The notes under the pieces were generated by a model that saw only the letters and a list, made by a program, of their open reading frames with translations, had not been told where the DNA came from and made no database searches. Of a stretch of DNA of 32,855 bases, positions 1 to 8,219 are shown one piece after another. Location: contig JAMDBW010000039.1 in assembly GCA_023487765.1 (NCBI GenBank), forward strand, positions 1 through 32,855, written 5' to 3'. Source of the DNA: Thermoplasmatota archaeon. GTDB lineage: Archaea > Thermoplasmatota > Thermoplasmata > Thermoplasmatales > Thermoplasmataceae. Every line of letters starts with the position of its first letter. Within the stretch, counting starts at the first letter, position 1. The position numbers were made by a program, and so were the translations under genes.

Positions 1-1863
1 CCGATTCTGCTGGAATCGGACAGAGGCACCAGGATACTGAGACATTCCGCTGCCCATCTTCTGGCCCAGGCGGTCACGGAGATCTTTCCTGATGCCAAAC
101 CGAACGCCGGACCCCCGACGGAGGATGGTTTCTATTACGACATAGAAATGAAGGCGATTAACCAGGAGGAACTGGAAAACGTCGAAAAGAGGATGAGGGA
201 GATCATTTCCAGGAATCTGAAGATAAATAGGGAAGTCCTGTCCAAGGCTGATCTACTTAAGAAATTTTCACACAATCCCTACAAGATCGACAAGATAAAC
301 GAAAATGTGCCCGATGGCGGATTTTCATCTGTTTATTCGCAGGGCGGTTTCACAGATTTCTGTAAAGGACCCCACTTGCCGTCGACGGGATATCTCAGGG
401 CTGTGAAACTCCTTTCAGTTGCCAGCACACACTATAAGGCTGACGCAACGCGCCCCATGCTTGTAAGAATATACGGCACAGCTTTCCCTGACGATAAATC
501 CCTGAAAGAATATCTGAGAAACAGGGAGGAAGCCATGAAGAGGGATCACAGGAAAATCGCGCAGGAAATGGACCTTCTTGTTTTCAATTCAGAACGTGCC
601 CCGGGATTTCCCCTGTATACCCCAAACGGACTGGTACTGAAACAGGAACTGATGGAGTTCATGAAAAGGCTCAACAGGAAGCATGGCTGGCAGGAAGTAG
701 CCACACCCCACATTTACAGAGATACAATATGGAAACAGTCAGGGCATTACGCCAAGTACAAACCGGACATGTTTCTTTTCACGCTTGAGGACGGGGACAG
801 CTATGGGATAAAACCCATGAACTGCCCCGGACACATAACAATATTCGAGAGGGAGCCGAAGAGCTATAGGGATTTGCCGGTTAAATACTGCGAGGCTGGA
901 ACGGTTTACCGCTACGAGAAATCTGGTGAAGTTGGAGGTCTCACAAGGCCGAGAATGTTCACCATAGACGACGGTCATGCTTTCCTGAGGCTGGACCAGA
1001 TTGTCAGCGAGGTCAGGGACATCATGTCGATGATTAAGGAGACGTTTTCCACAATCCTCGGAGAAGCTCAGCTGACGTATGACCTGAGTGTCATAGATCG
1101 CGAGAATCCCGGCAATTATCTTATCACCTACAAATGCGCCAGTTGCGGAACCGCGACCGAAACGCGCAGGGAATCCACGTCAGGTGAGTTCGCCTGTCCA
1201 AATTGCTCATCAACCGATCTGACTCCTGATTTCTCGACATGGGATCAGGCCACGGATCAACTGAGAAGCGCACTGGAAAGTGAAGGCCTGAAATATAGTG
1301 AGAATCCGGGAGAAGCGGCATTTTACGGCCCTAAGATCGATGTGCACGTAAAGGATGCCCTGGGAAGGATGTGGCAGCTCTCGACCGTGCAGGTGGATTT
1401 CTTCATGCCCACAAACTTCGGGCTTTACTATATCAACAGCGAAAGCAAGCATGACAGGATACTGATGATACACAGGGCAGTATTCGGATCATACGAGAGG
1501 TTCATGGCTATCCTGATAGAGAATTTCGCTGGAAAGTTTCCGGCGTGGCTTGCCCCGCTTCAGGTATACATCGTTCCGGTGAGCGAGAAGTATAACGATT
1601 ATGCTCAGAAGGTTCATGCTGATCTTGTGGAAGAAGGCATACGGTCCAGGATCGATACCGGATCCGAAACAATCAGCAAGAAGATAAAGCTCATAAGGAA
1701 GATGCGCCCGCCATACATACTGGTTATCGGTGAGAAGGAACAGAATGATGGTACTGTATCGGTCAGAAACCGTTCCGATAAGCAGTCAGTCATGACGGTG
1801 GATGAATTCCTGCGGAAACTGAAGAACGAGATCAGGTCTTACAGCCTGGACCAATCCATCTGA
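1..1863 (+). CDS. thrS: Threonyl-tRNA synthetase, bacterial-type with N-terminal editing domain; 5' truncated by window edge
   Basis: Frame +1 is open from base 1 (PILLESDRGTRILRHSAAHLLAQAV...) and runs into the listed ORF. Class II motifs (GPHLPSTG, MNCPGHI, EAAFYGPKID, IHRAVFGSYERF) and an anticodon-binding C-terminus. Confidence 0.95.
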   Translation, partial: PILLESDRGTRILRHSAAHLLAQAVTEIFPDAKPNAGPPTEDGFYYDIEMKAINQEELENVEKRMREIISRNLKINREVLSKADLLKKFSHNPYKIDKINENVPDGGFSSVYSQGGFTDFCKGPHLPSTGYLRAVKLLSVASTHYKADATRPMLVRIYGTAFPDDKSLKEYLRNREEAMKRDHRKIAQEMDLLVFNSERAPGFPLYTPNGLVLKQELMEFMKRLNRKHGWQEVATPHIYRDTIWKQSGHYAKYKPDMFLFTLEDGDSYGIKPMNCPGHITIFEREPKSYRDLPVKYCEAGTVYRYEKSGEVGGLTRPRMFTIDDGHAFLRLDQIVSEVRDIMSMIKETFSTILGEAQLTYDLSVIDRENPGNYLITYKCASCGTATETRRESTSGEFACPNCSSTDLTPDFSTWDQATDQLRSALESEGLKYSENPGEAAFYGPKIDVHVKDALGRMWQLSTVQVDFFMPTNFGLYYINSESKHDRILMIHRAVFGSYERFMAILIENFAGKFPAWLAPLQVYIVPVSEKYNDYAQKVHADLVEEGIRSRIDTGSETISKKIKLIRKMRPPYILVIGEKEQNDGTVSVRNRSDKQSVMTVDEFLRKLKNEIRSYSLDQSI

Positions 1864-2019
1864 TCATTTCTTCATGTAACAGACTGCGTACATGTCCCCG
1901 TCGAAGAAAATCTGCCTGTCCGGATGCTGCTGCCGGTAGTCCTCCATGTACTTTATCACGTCATTCAGGGTCGTACCGGTCCCCTTTTCAAACTTATGCA
2001 CTATCACGGTCTTTGGCAA
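1864..2019 (-). CDS. Small uncharacterised protein, 51 aa (TTG start), MPKTVIVHKFEKGTGTTLNDVIKYMEDYRQQHPDRQIFFDGDMYAVCYMKK
   Basis: Uninterrupted frame abutting the thrS stop, below the length cutoff of the ORF track. AT-rich TATA-like tract (TTTATTATATT on the minus strand) about 20-30 nt upstream of TTG. Protein-like composition. Confidence 0.5.
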   Translation of the reverse strand: MPKTVIVHKFEKGTGTTLNDVIKYMEDYRQQHPDRQIFFDGDMYAVCYMKK

Positions 2020-2119
2020 CTTGGCTAAAAATAACCGGCGAATATAATAAATGTGCGGGTGAAGTTATTTCAACGCCCCGCCATGCCTGAAGGTCCCACT
2101 GCATTGATCTTTTCGAAAA

Positions 2120-3178
2120 TTATTTTTTTGTGGCTTTTGCAAGATTTTTCTTCTTTTCTTTTATGGAATCAAGGAGAGCAGGAATTGCCTCGTACAGATC
2201 TGCATTGATGACGTAGTCAGAGTATTTCAATATCTCCGCTCCCGGATCTGTATTTATCGAGAGAATGGTCTCGCTGTTCTTCATTCCCATGATATGCTGT
2301 ATCTTTCCCGATATGCCCGCCGCAATGTATAGTCTCGGACGCACGGTCTGGCCGGTTTGCCCGACCTGGTGATCCCTTGTAATCCATTCCATGTCAACAG
2401 TAGGCCTGCTTGAACCGACCACCCCCCCAATCTCATCTGCCAGGTCCTTGAGGATCTTGAAACCTTCCGGTTTACCCAATCCCATTCCTCCGGAAACCAC
2501 AACCTTTGAATCCGTGAGATCCACTGTGTTCTTCTTCCTGAATTCCAGCACTTCCTTCCTGAGAAGCGACTGATCAATGCTTGCTTTCTTGATCCTGATT
2601 TCTCCCTTTGGTGACTCGACCTTTTCCGGCACCGGAAATATACCCGGCCTTGCGGTAGCCATCTGAGGCCTGTGTTTTCTGCAGAGAATCTCAGCAAGCA
2701 TGCTCTCTCCGTATGTGGGCCGGTTGGCCGATAAAATCCTCGTATCCTGTTCAACGTCCAGTTCCGTGCAGTCAGCAGTGACGCCCGCCTCGCAGCTCAC
2801 CGCAATTCTCGAGGCCAGGTCACGTCCATTTCTTGTAGCAGGGATAAGGAATATGTTGGGCTTCTCCTCTTTCACAAAATCAGATATTATTCTTGAGTAC
2901 GGGAGTGTCCTGTAAGTGCTCAGGGCAGGCGATTCCGCTCCGAGGATAACGTCACAGCCATAAGAGACCGCCACATCGGCTTCCTTCTTTATGTTTTCTC
3001 CAAGCAATACACAATAGAGCTTTTCGCCAACCTTCTCCGCGATCCTCTTTCCAACCCCTATCATTTCCAGCGCCGGCTTGATAAGCTTATCCTCCCTGGT
3101 TTCAAGGAATACAAATACATTCCTGTATTCATCCAGATTAGCTGCCGGGGTTGCGAATTTAATGCCAGCCATCTTCAC
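2120..3178 (-). CDS. etfA: Electron transfer flavoprotein alpha subunit (EtfA/FixB)
   Basis: C-terminal FAD-binding region GQTGQTVRPRLYIAAGISGKIQHIMGMKNSETILSINTDPGAEI is typical of ETF alpha; next to etfB. Confidence 0.95.
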   Translation of the reverse strand: MKMAGIKFATPAANLDEYRNVFVFLETREDKLIKPALEMIGVGKRIAEKVGEKLYCVLLGENIKKEADVAVSYGCDVILGAESPALSTYRTLPYSRIISDFVKEEKPNIFLIPATRNGRDLASRIAVSCEAGVTADCTELDVEQDTRILSANRPTYGESMLAEILCRKHRPQMATARPGIFPVPEKVESPKGEIRIKKASIDQSLLRKEVLEFRKKNTVDLTDSKVVVSGGMGLGKPEGFKILKDLADEIGGVVGSSRPTVDMEWITRDHQVGQTGQTVRPRLYIAAGISGKIQHIMGMKNSETILSINTDPGAEILKYSDYVINADLYEAIPALLDSIKEKKKNLAKATKK

Positions 3179-3972
3179 TCATCCTCCAGCTTGAGTATTT
3201 TCTTCTCATAAAGCTCATCCACCAGGTCTCCAATACTGCTTACTTCTATTTTCTTTGCCGCGCGTTCCCTTTCCCTGATAGGATTCATTTTCCTGACTAT
3301 TGTTGGAGATCCCCTGACACCAACCCATTCAGGCTGAAGCCCAATCCTGTCATGGTCCCACATCTCAATCCCTTTTCTGGTGGCATCTATCTTCCTTCTA
3401 AGCGTCTGCATCCTTGGTGTATTGGAGTTCAGCAAAACGGTGACCAGTACAGGCAGAGGGACTTTGACAACCTCTGTCCCGCCTTCCAGTTCTCTCTCTG
3501 CGATAACGTGACCGTCTTCATATTCCACACTGCTTGCATAGGTTATCTGGTCTATGTCCAGAAACTCCGCAACGCCCGGGCCCACATGTCCGGTACTTGA
3601 ATCCGATGACTCCTCTCCGGCGAATATTATGTCAAACTTTCCTGTCTTTGAAATAGTAGCAGCGATAGTTAATCCCGTCGGGTATGTATCTGCCCCCCCG
3701 AAAAACCTGTCTGATGCAAGTATTGCCCTGTCCGCCCCTCTTGCAAGGCATTCGATCATTGTAGTTTCAGCCTGCGGGGGTCCCATTGAAATTACAGTAA
3801 CGTTCGCGCCGGTCTTATCCTTTATTCTTAAGGCGGCTTCCAGAGCGTTTTCATCTGCACTGTTGGTAACGTTCCTTGTAAGGCTTCTGTTCAGATTCAT
3901 TGTAACCGGATCAATGACAACCTCTTGCTTGTCGGGAACCTGCTTCACCATAACGATTATTTCCAAGGTCAT
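3175..3972 (-). CDS. etfB: Electron transfer flavoprotein beta subunit (EtfB/FixA)
   Basis: MVKQVPD...NSADENALEAALRIKD...SMGPPQAE..ARGADRAILASDRFFGGADTYPTG is typical of ETF beta; overlaps the etfA start by 4 nt. Confidence 0.95.
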   Translation of the reverse strand: MTLEIIVMVKQVPDKQEVVIDPVTMNLNRSLTRNVTNSADENALEAALRIKDKTGANVTVISMGPPQAETTMIECLARGADRAILASDRFFGGADTYPTGLTIAATISKTGKFDIIFAGEESSDSSTGHVGPGVAEFLDIDQITYASSVEYEDGHVIAERELEGGTEVVKVPLPVLVTVLLNSNTPRMQTLRRKIDATRKGIEMWDHDRIGLQPEWVGVRGSPTIVRKMNPIRERERAAKKIEVSSIGDLVDELYEKKILKLEDE

Positions 3973-3978
3973 TTGTGT

Positions 3979-4251
3979 TCACCCAAATTTATACTTTATG
4001 CCATGAGCGCCCTTTGTGTTTGTCCAGGTAACGCTATCGTGCGCACATGCTACAACACAAGTTCCGCATTCCACGCAATCCTCGTATTTGAAATTCAGTC
4101 TGCCATCAATGAGAGTATAACATTTGGCCGGACAGGCAAAGGTGCAGAAATGATCAGGGCAGGTTTCACAAATATCCGGTTTAATTGTTATGTGCGCATA
4201 GGATTTGTCGGTCTTGTAATTCAGCAGCGATAACCTGTCTTCGATTTTCAT
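3979..4251 (-). CDS. fixX: FixX-type ferredoxin of ETF:quinone oxidoreductase
   Basis: CETCPDHFCTFACPAKCYTL...CVECGTCVVAC cysteine pattern; gene order fixC-fixX-etfB-etfA. Confidence 0.9.
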   Translation of the reverse strand: MKIEDRLSLLNYKTDKSYAHITIKPDICETCPDHFCTFACPAKCYTLIDGRLNFKYEDCVECGTCVVACAHDSVTWTNTKGAHGIKYKFG

Positions 4252-4255
4252 TTGT

Positions 4256-5548
4256 TTACATCCTCCTCATCATTCTGTAGGTGTCCATCAAGCTGGATAC
4301 CCTCAGCATATCATTCTGGGATAATGCATCAAGTAACATTCTCGTCATGTGTTTCTTTGGCCTGCCTTCCTCCATGAAGAGCCCCATCATCAGTGTTTCA
4401 AGCATAGCCGGGACTTTTTTGTGAACGAAAGGACTCCACGTCACATCCCCTATGCCTTTGAAAGTACGCATATCCCTCATGACGTATGAGGCTTCCAGCC
4501 TGTCCTGATACGATTTGAACGAATTTTCAGTGTAATTTTTCCTGTCATATGCTGCTGCAAACGTATCGGCAGCGGCTATTCCTGAGTCGATTGCATAATT
4601 CATGCCCTGTAAAACAAGGCCGTTGCTGAATGAGAAACCCGCAGAGTCGCCGGCTATCATGTATCCGTTTCCGAACAGTTTTGGAATTGATCTGAGTCCT
4701 CCTTCCTGAACCAGGTGAGCACTGTATTCCTGCATTTCTCCGCCCTGCAGGAGTGGGGCTATGTACGGGTGGGCAGTAAATTCCTCAATCATATTATAGG
4801 AGTAAGTGGCATTGTTTTTCCTCAGGTGAGACATTGATACAACAATCCCGACCGAGATGCTATCCTTGTTTGTATAAAGAAATCCGCCGGCTTCGAGACC
4901 GCCCTTAAGATATCCCAGGACATATTCACATGCGAATCCGGCACCACTCTTCAGGTGGAATCTTTCATTTATGGTATTTTCTGGAAGTTTTATGACTTCC
5001 TTCACGCCGATTGCAACGTCATGATCAGATAGGGGTTTGCGCAACCCGGAATTTATGGCAACACGGGGATTGGCTCCCTCGCAGAGTATTACTGCGTCAG
5101 AGGTGATTACATCCCCATCCTGTTCAATGCCGGTGACTCTTCCGTCTTCCACGTGAAGTTTTTCAACCGTGACTCCGTTTATCACCATTGCACCGGCTTC
5201 CTTGGCCTTTCTGGCCAGCCACTGATCCAGCCTTGCCCTGAGAACTGTATAACCTGTTTTTTTCTGTTCCAGCTTCTTTGAACTGAAATCTATCCCTATC
5301 TTAGAATCCTGAGTCAGGAAAGCCACAGACTTGGTGTCTACGAATCTTTCAACCGGAGCGCTCTTTTCCCAGTCAGGAATGATCGCGGAAAGTCCGTTGC
5401 CCCATAATACTCCGCCTGATACGTTTTTGCTTCCAGGTGGATCGGATTTTTCAACAAGAAGAACATTTTTTTTGGAAGATGCGAGTCTAATAGCCGCTGA
5501 TGCCCCAGCCGGACCTGCGCCGACTACGATAGCGTCAAATTCGCTCAT
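4256..5548 (-). CDS. fixC: FixC / ETF-quinone oxidoreductase flavoprotein
   Basis: N-terminal dinucleotide-binding motif MSEFDAIVVGAGPAGASAAIRLA. The listed ORF extends to 5683 but the family start fits ATG at 5546-5548, with TTATAA about 25 nt upstream. Confidence 0.92.
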   Translation of the reverse strand: MSEFDAIVVGAGPAGASAAIRLASSKKNVLLVEKSDPPGSKNVSGGVLWGNGLSAIIPDWEKSAPVERFVDTKSVAFLTQDSKIGIDFSSKKLEQKKTGYTVLRARLDQWLARKAKEAGAMVINGVTVEKLHVEDGRVTGIEQDGDVITSDAVILCEGANPRVAINSGLRKPLSDHDVAIGVKEVIKLPENTINERFHLKSGAGFACEYVLGYLKGGLEAGGFLYTNKDSISVGIVVSMSHLRKNNATYSYNMIEEFTAHPYIAPLLQGGEMQEYSAHLVQEGGLRSIPKLFGNGYMIAGDSAGFSFSNGLVLQGMNYAIDSGIAAADTFAAAYDRKNYTENSFKSYQDRLEASYVMRDMRTFKGIGDVTWSPFVHKKVPAMLETLMMGLFMEEGRPKKHMTRMLLDALSQNDMLRVSSLMDTYRMMRRM

Positions 5549-5659
5549 ATTCCACGGATTGAAAGATGACTTATAATTCTTTTCTTGGAGTTGGAGTAGA
5601 GCCCGGATATTACTGAATAGACCGGTCAGTCTGACGGAACCAGGTGGTTCAAATGTTGG

Positions 5660-6358
5660 TTGAATGAAAGTAAAATATTCCACATTTGGCTAAGGGATCA
5701 CTTGAATCTTTCAATTTCAGGGCTGTACAATAAGCTCTATGCATATTTTGGGGACACAGGCTGGTGGCCTGCTGAAACGAGGGATGAGGTTGTCATCGGT
5801 GCGATATTGACACAGAACACTTCCTGGTCAAACGTTGAAAAAGCCCTTTTCGAGATGAAGAAAAATGGCGTGAGAACCCTTGAGGATATCGCTTCGCTCC
5901 CTGTGGATCAGCTTGCGGCATACATCAGGAGTTCCGGATTTTATAACCAGAAATCCCGTAGACTTCATAGTCTCGCGACCAGGATTCTTGAAAAATACGG
6001 GAAGCTTGATTCCATGTCATCGGAATCCATGACAGACCTTGAGGATTTTCTTCGCCCAATCAATGGTGTCGGGCAGGAAACCATGGATTCCATCCTGCTT
6101 TATGCTCTGGACAAACCTGCCTTTGCAGTGGATAAATATACAATCAGAATCTTCAGTAGAACCGGAGTAATGGAGGACCCGACACTATATTCTGTGAAGA
6201 TCGCTGTCAGCAAGGACTTAGGGAATGATGTCCCGATGCTGAAGAACTTCCATGGGATGCTGGTATATCTTGCAAAGGACTTCTGTAAAACGAAACCAAA
6301 GTGCGATGAATGTCCGGTCAGGAGCTATTGCGCATATTATGAGGCGAGCATGGAATAG
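5660..6358 (+). CDS. EndoIII-related HhH-GPD DNA glycosylase (COG2231-like) with C-terminal 4Fe-4S motif
   Basis: WWPAETRDEVVIGAILTQNTSWSNVEKAL, INGVGQETMDSILLYALDKPAFAVDKYT, and Cys motif CKTKPKCDECPVRSYC. An alternative TTG start at 5702 is possible. Confidence 0.88.
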   Translation: MNESKIFHIWLRDHLNLSISGLYNKLYAYFGDTGWWPAETRDEVVIGAILTQNTSWSNVEKALFEMKKNGVRTLEDIASLPVDQLAAYIRSSGFYNQKSRRLHSLATRILEKYGKLDSMSSESMTDLEDFLRPINGVGQETMDSILLYALDKPAFAVDKYTIRIFSRTGVMEDPTLYSVKIAVSKDLGNDVPMLKNFHGMLVYLAKDFCKTKPKCDECPVRSYCAYYEASME

Positions 6359-6360
6359 GC

Positions 6361-7590
6361 TTACCCGAATGCAATTATGTTGCCGTAGCCGATGAGTCTC
6401 CACCTGTTGGAAATTCTCCTTCCGATGGCTATTCTTTCCCCTTCGTATGCTGCAACCGGATATTTCAGGTTAACTTCCACCTTGCTGTCGCGGACATTGG
6501 ATACGATACCCACGGTGTTTGATGTGCCTACAGTCAGCATGAGATTCTCCTTGCTCCTTACCGGTTCGACCTTCTGTTCCTCCTGAAAGCCGACAACTCT
6601 CTTGAGGAGATTGGAATCCAGAGTAAGGCTGAATATTGTCGGAGGCACTTTTCCCGTTCTTCCAACTATTCTGCCGGTAAAAGAGTCGCCCTTTGTCATG
6701 TAGGGGTCAAGTTTGGTACCTATCGCAGCGAGTCCACCCGGTCTGATTGTTTCGTAACTATTCCTGCCTGCCATCAATGCAGTGACCGTAGTAATTACGT
6801 TGTCCCAGACCTGCTTACCTCCACGGCTGGCCTGAAGTCCGGGAACTATCTCAATTTCATCGCCCAGCGAAAGTTCACCTTCGATGAGTGAACCTCCCAG
6901 CACACCACCCTTCAGATCGCCAGGCTTTGATCCCGGTTTGTTTACATCGAATGAGCGCGCAACATACATTCGCGGGTCCGCTCCCGGCTTGATCTCCGGG
7001 TCGGGTATCCGGTCGTTTATTGCCTTCAGCAGGGTGTCTATGTTAGAATTGTGATACGCACTGACAGGAATTATAGGCGAGTTTTCAGCCACGCTTCCCT
7101 TGAGGAAGTCCTTGATCTCTTTGTAGCTCGCAAGAGCCCTTTCCTTGGTCACGAGATCGATTTTGTTCTGTACCACTATGATATTCCTGATGCCCATTAT
7201 TTCAAGGGCGATGAGATGTTCCCTTGTCTGGGGCTGCGGGCATTTTTCATTTGCGGCAACTACAAGGAGTGCGCCGTTCATTATGGAGGAACCGGACAGC
7301 ATCGTTGCCATAAGGGTTTCATGTCCGGGTGCGTCAACGAATGAGATAACTCTGCTCAGTTCGCAGCTATCATTCACTTTCTCTCTGGCATAAAACTCTT
7401 CTCCGTCTTCCCTGATGCAGCGATAAATCGGAGTATCAGCGTATCCGAGCTTTATTGAAATACCTCGCTTGATTTCTTCAGAATGTATATCCGTTTTTGT
7501 TCCGGTCAGAGCCTTGGTAAGCGTACTTTTGCCATGATCAACATGACCTACCATTCCGATGTTCACAGAGGGTTGTGGAAGCCTTACCAT
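6361..7590 (-). CDS. eif2g: Translation initiation factor aIF2 gamma subunit
   Basis: GTPase motifs GHVDHGKST, DAPGHE, NKIDL; aIF2-gamma C-terminus. Start trimmed from 7620 to MVRLPQPSVNIG (ATG at 7588-7590), which removes overlap with S6e. Confidence 0.95.
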   Translation of the reverse strand: MVRLPQPSVNIGMVGHVDHGKSTLTKALTGTKTDIHSEEIKRGISIKLGYADTPIYRCIREDGEEFYAREKVNDSCELSRVISFVDAPGHETLMATMLSGSSIMNGALLVVAANEKCPQPQTREHLIALEIMGIRNIIVVQNKIDLVTKERALASYKEIKDFLKGSVAENSPIIPVSAYHNSNIDTLLKAINDRIPDPEIKPGADPRMYVARSFDVNKPGSKPGDLKGGVLGGSLIEGELSLGDEIEIVPGLQASRGGKQVWDNVITTVTALMAGRNSYETIRPGGLAAIGTKLDPYMTKGDSFTGRIVGRTGKVPPTIFSLTLDSNLLKRVVGFQEEQKVEPVRSKENLMLTVGTSNTVGIVSNVRDSKVEVNLKYPVAAYEGERIAIGRRISNRWRLIGYGNIIAFG

Positions 7591-7591
7591 T

Positions 7592-7984
7592 TTACTCCTT
7601 CTTCTGGTCGCTCTGCGCATCTGGTTCTAATGGTACCGGACCATACTGTGTAATTTTCAAGTTCAACTGGGAGATGTCTGAGCCGATTATTGATCCTCTG
7701 AAGGTAACTCTCTTCCTGTAGCCGTCTTTAGCTCTCTTCCCCTTATTATAAATTCTGAGTATTCGCTTTCTTCCCGGTATCTGCAGGTCGGATCTCATTG
7801 GAAAACCATCATTCGTGCTTCCACCGGTTATCTTAAGCCTGTATCCGGGCAACTCAAAGAAAATTCCGTCCACCTCGTCTCCAACCTTTCTACCTGCCAG
7901 AGAATTTAGATTCTCCGGTGTCACTTCCTTTTTGTATGTTTTTCCTGACTTTGAATCCGCAATTATTGCAACTGAGTTTGCCAT
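7592..7984 (-). CDS. rps6e: 30S ribosomal protein S6e
   Basis: IADSKSGKTYKKEV...FELPGYRLKITGGSTNDGFPMRSDLQ...GYRKRVTFRGSIIGSDISQLNL is typical of S6e. Confidence 0.95.
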   Translation of the reverse strand: MANSVAIIADSKSGKTYKKEVTPENLNSLAGRKVGDEVDGIFFELPGYRLKITGGSTNDGFPMRSDLQIPGRKRILRIYNKGKRAKDGYRKRVTFRGSIIGSDISQLNLKITQYGPVPLEPDAQSDQKKE

Positions 7985-8082
7985 GCCTTACCTCTTTCTA
8001 ATCGATTTGACTGGTATTACCCTAAATTAGGTTCTTGCTAATGGTAATCCCGTTTATAATATTGTTGGGAGCCCAAAGAAAA

Positions 8083-8141
8083 CATTGAGACTCCGGCGCC
8101 TTCGCGCAGAGATATTCTGTCGCTTCGTCACAGAATCAATG
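8083..8141. other. Predicted structured element (two hairpins enclosed by a CATTGA/TCAATG helix) between rps6e and kae1-bud32
   Basis: CATTGA 8083-8088 pairs with TCAATG 8136-8141; hairpin GCGC-CTTC-GCGC 8096-8107 flanked by CTC/GAG; hairpin ATTCTGT-N9-ACAGAAT 8114-8136. Confidence 0.35.
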
Positions 8142-8219
8142 GAAATACCGTTAATCACAAAGTATCCCCGGTTTGTCCACAGTTATATATTTATTCACGC
8201 TCCAGAACATAGATAAACT

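Noticed and set aside
2281-2754. 157-aa minus-strand ORF inside etfA
   Set aside because: Out-of-frame shadow of the etfA coding sequence; Arg/Trp-rich composition with no family resemblance.
3554-4233. Plus-strand ORFs (150 aa and 102 aa) opposite etfB/fixX
   Set aside because: Antisense to well-recognised EtfB and FixX.
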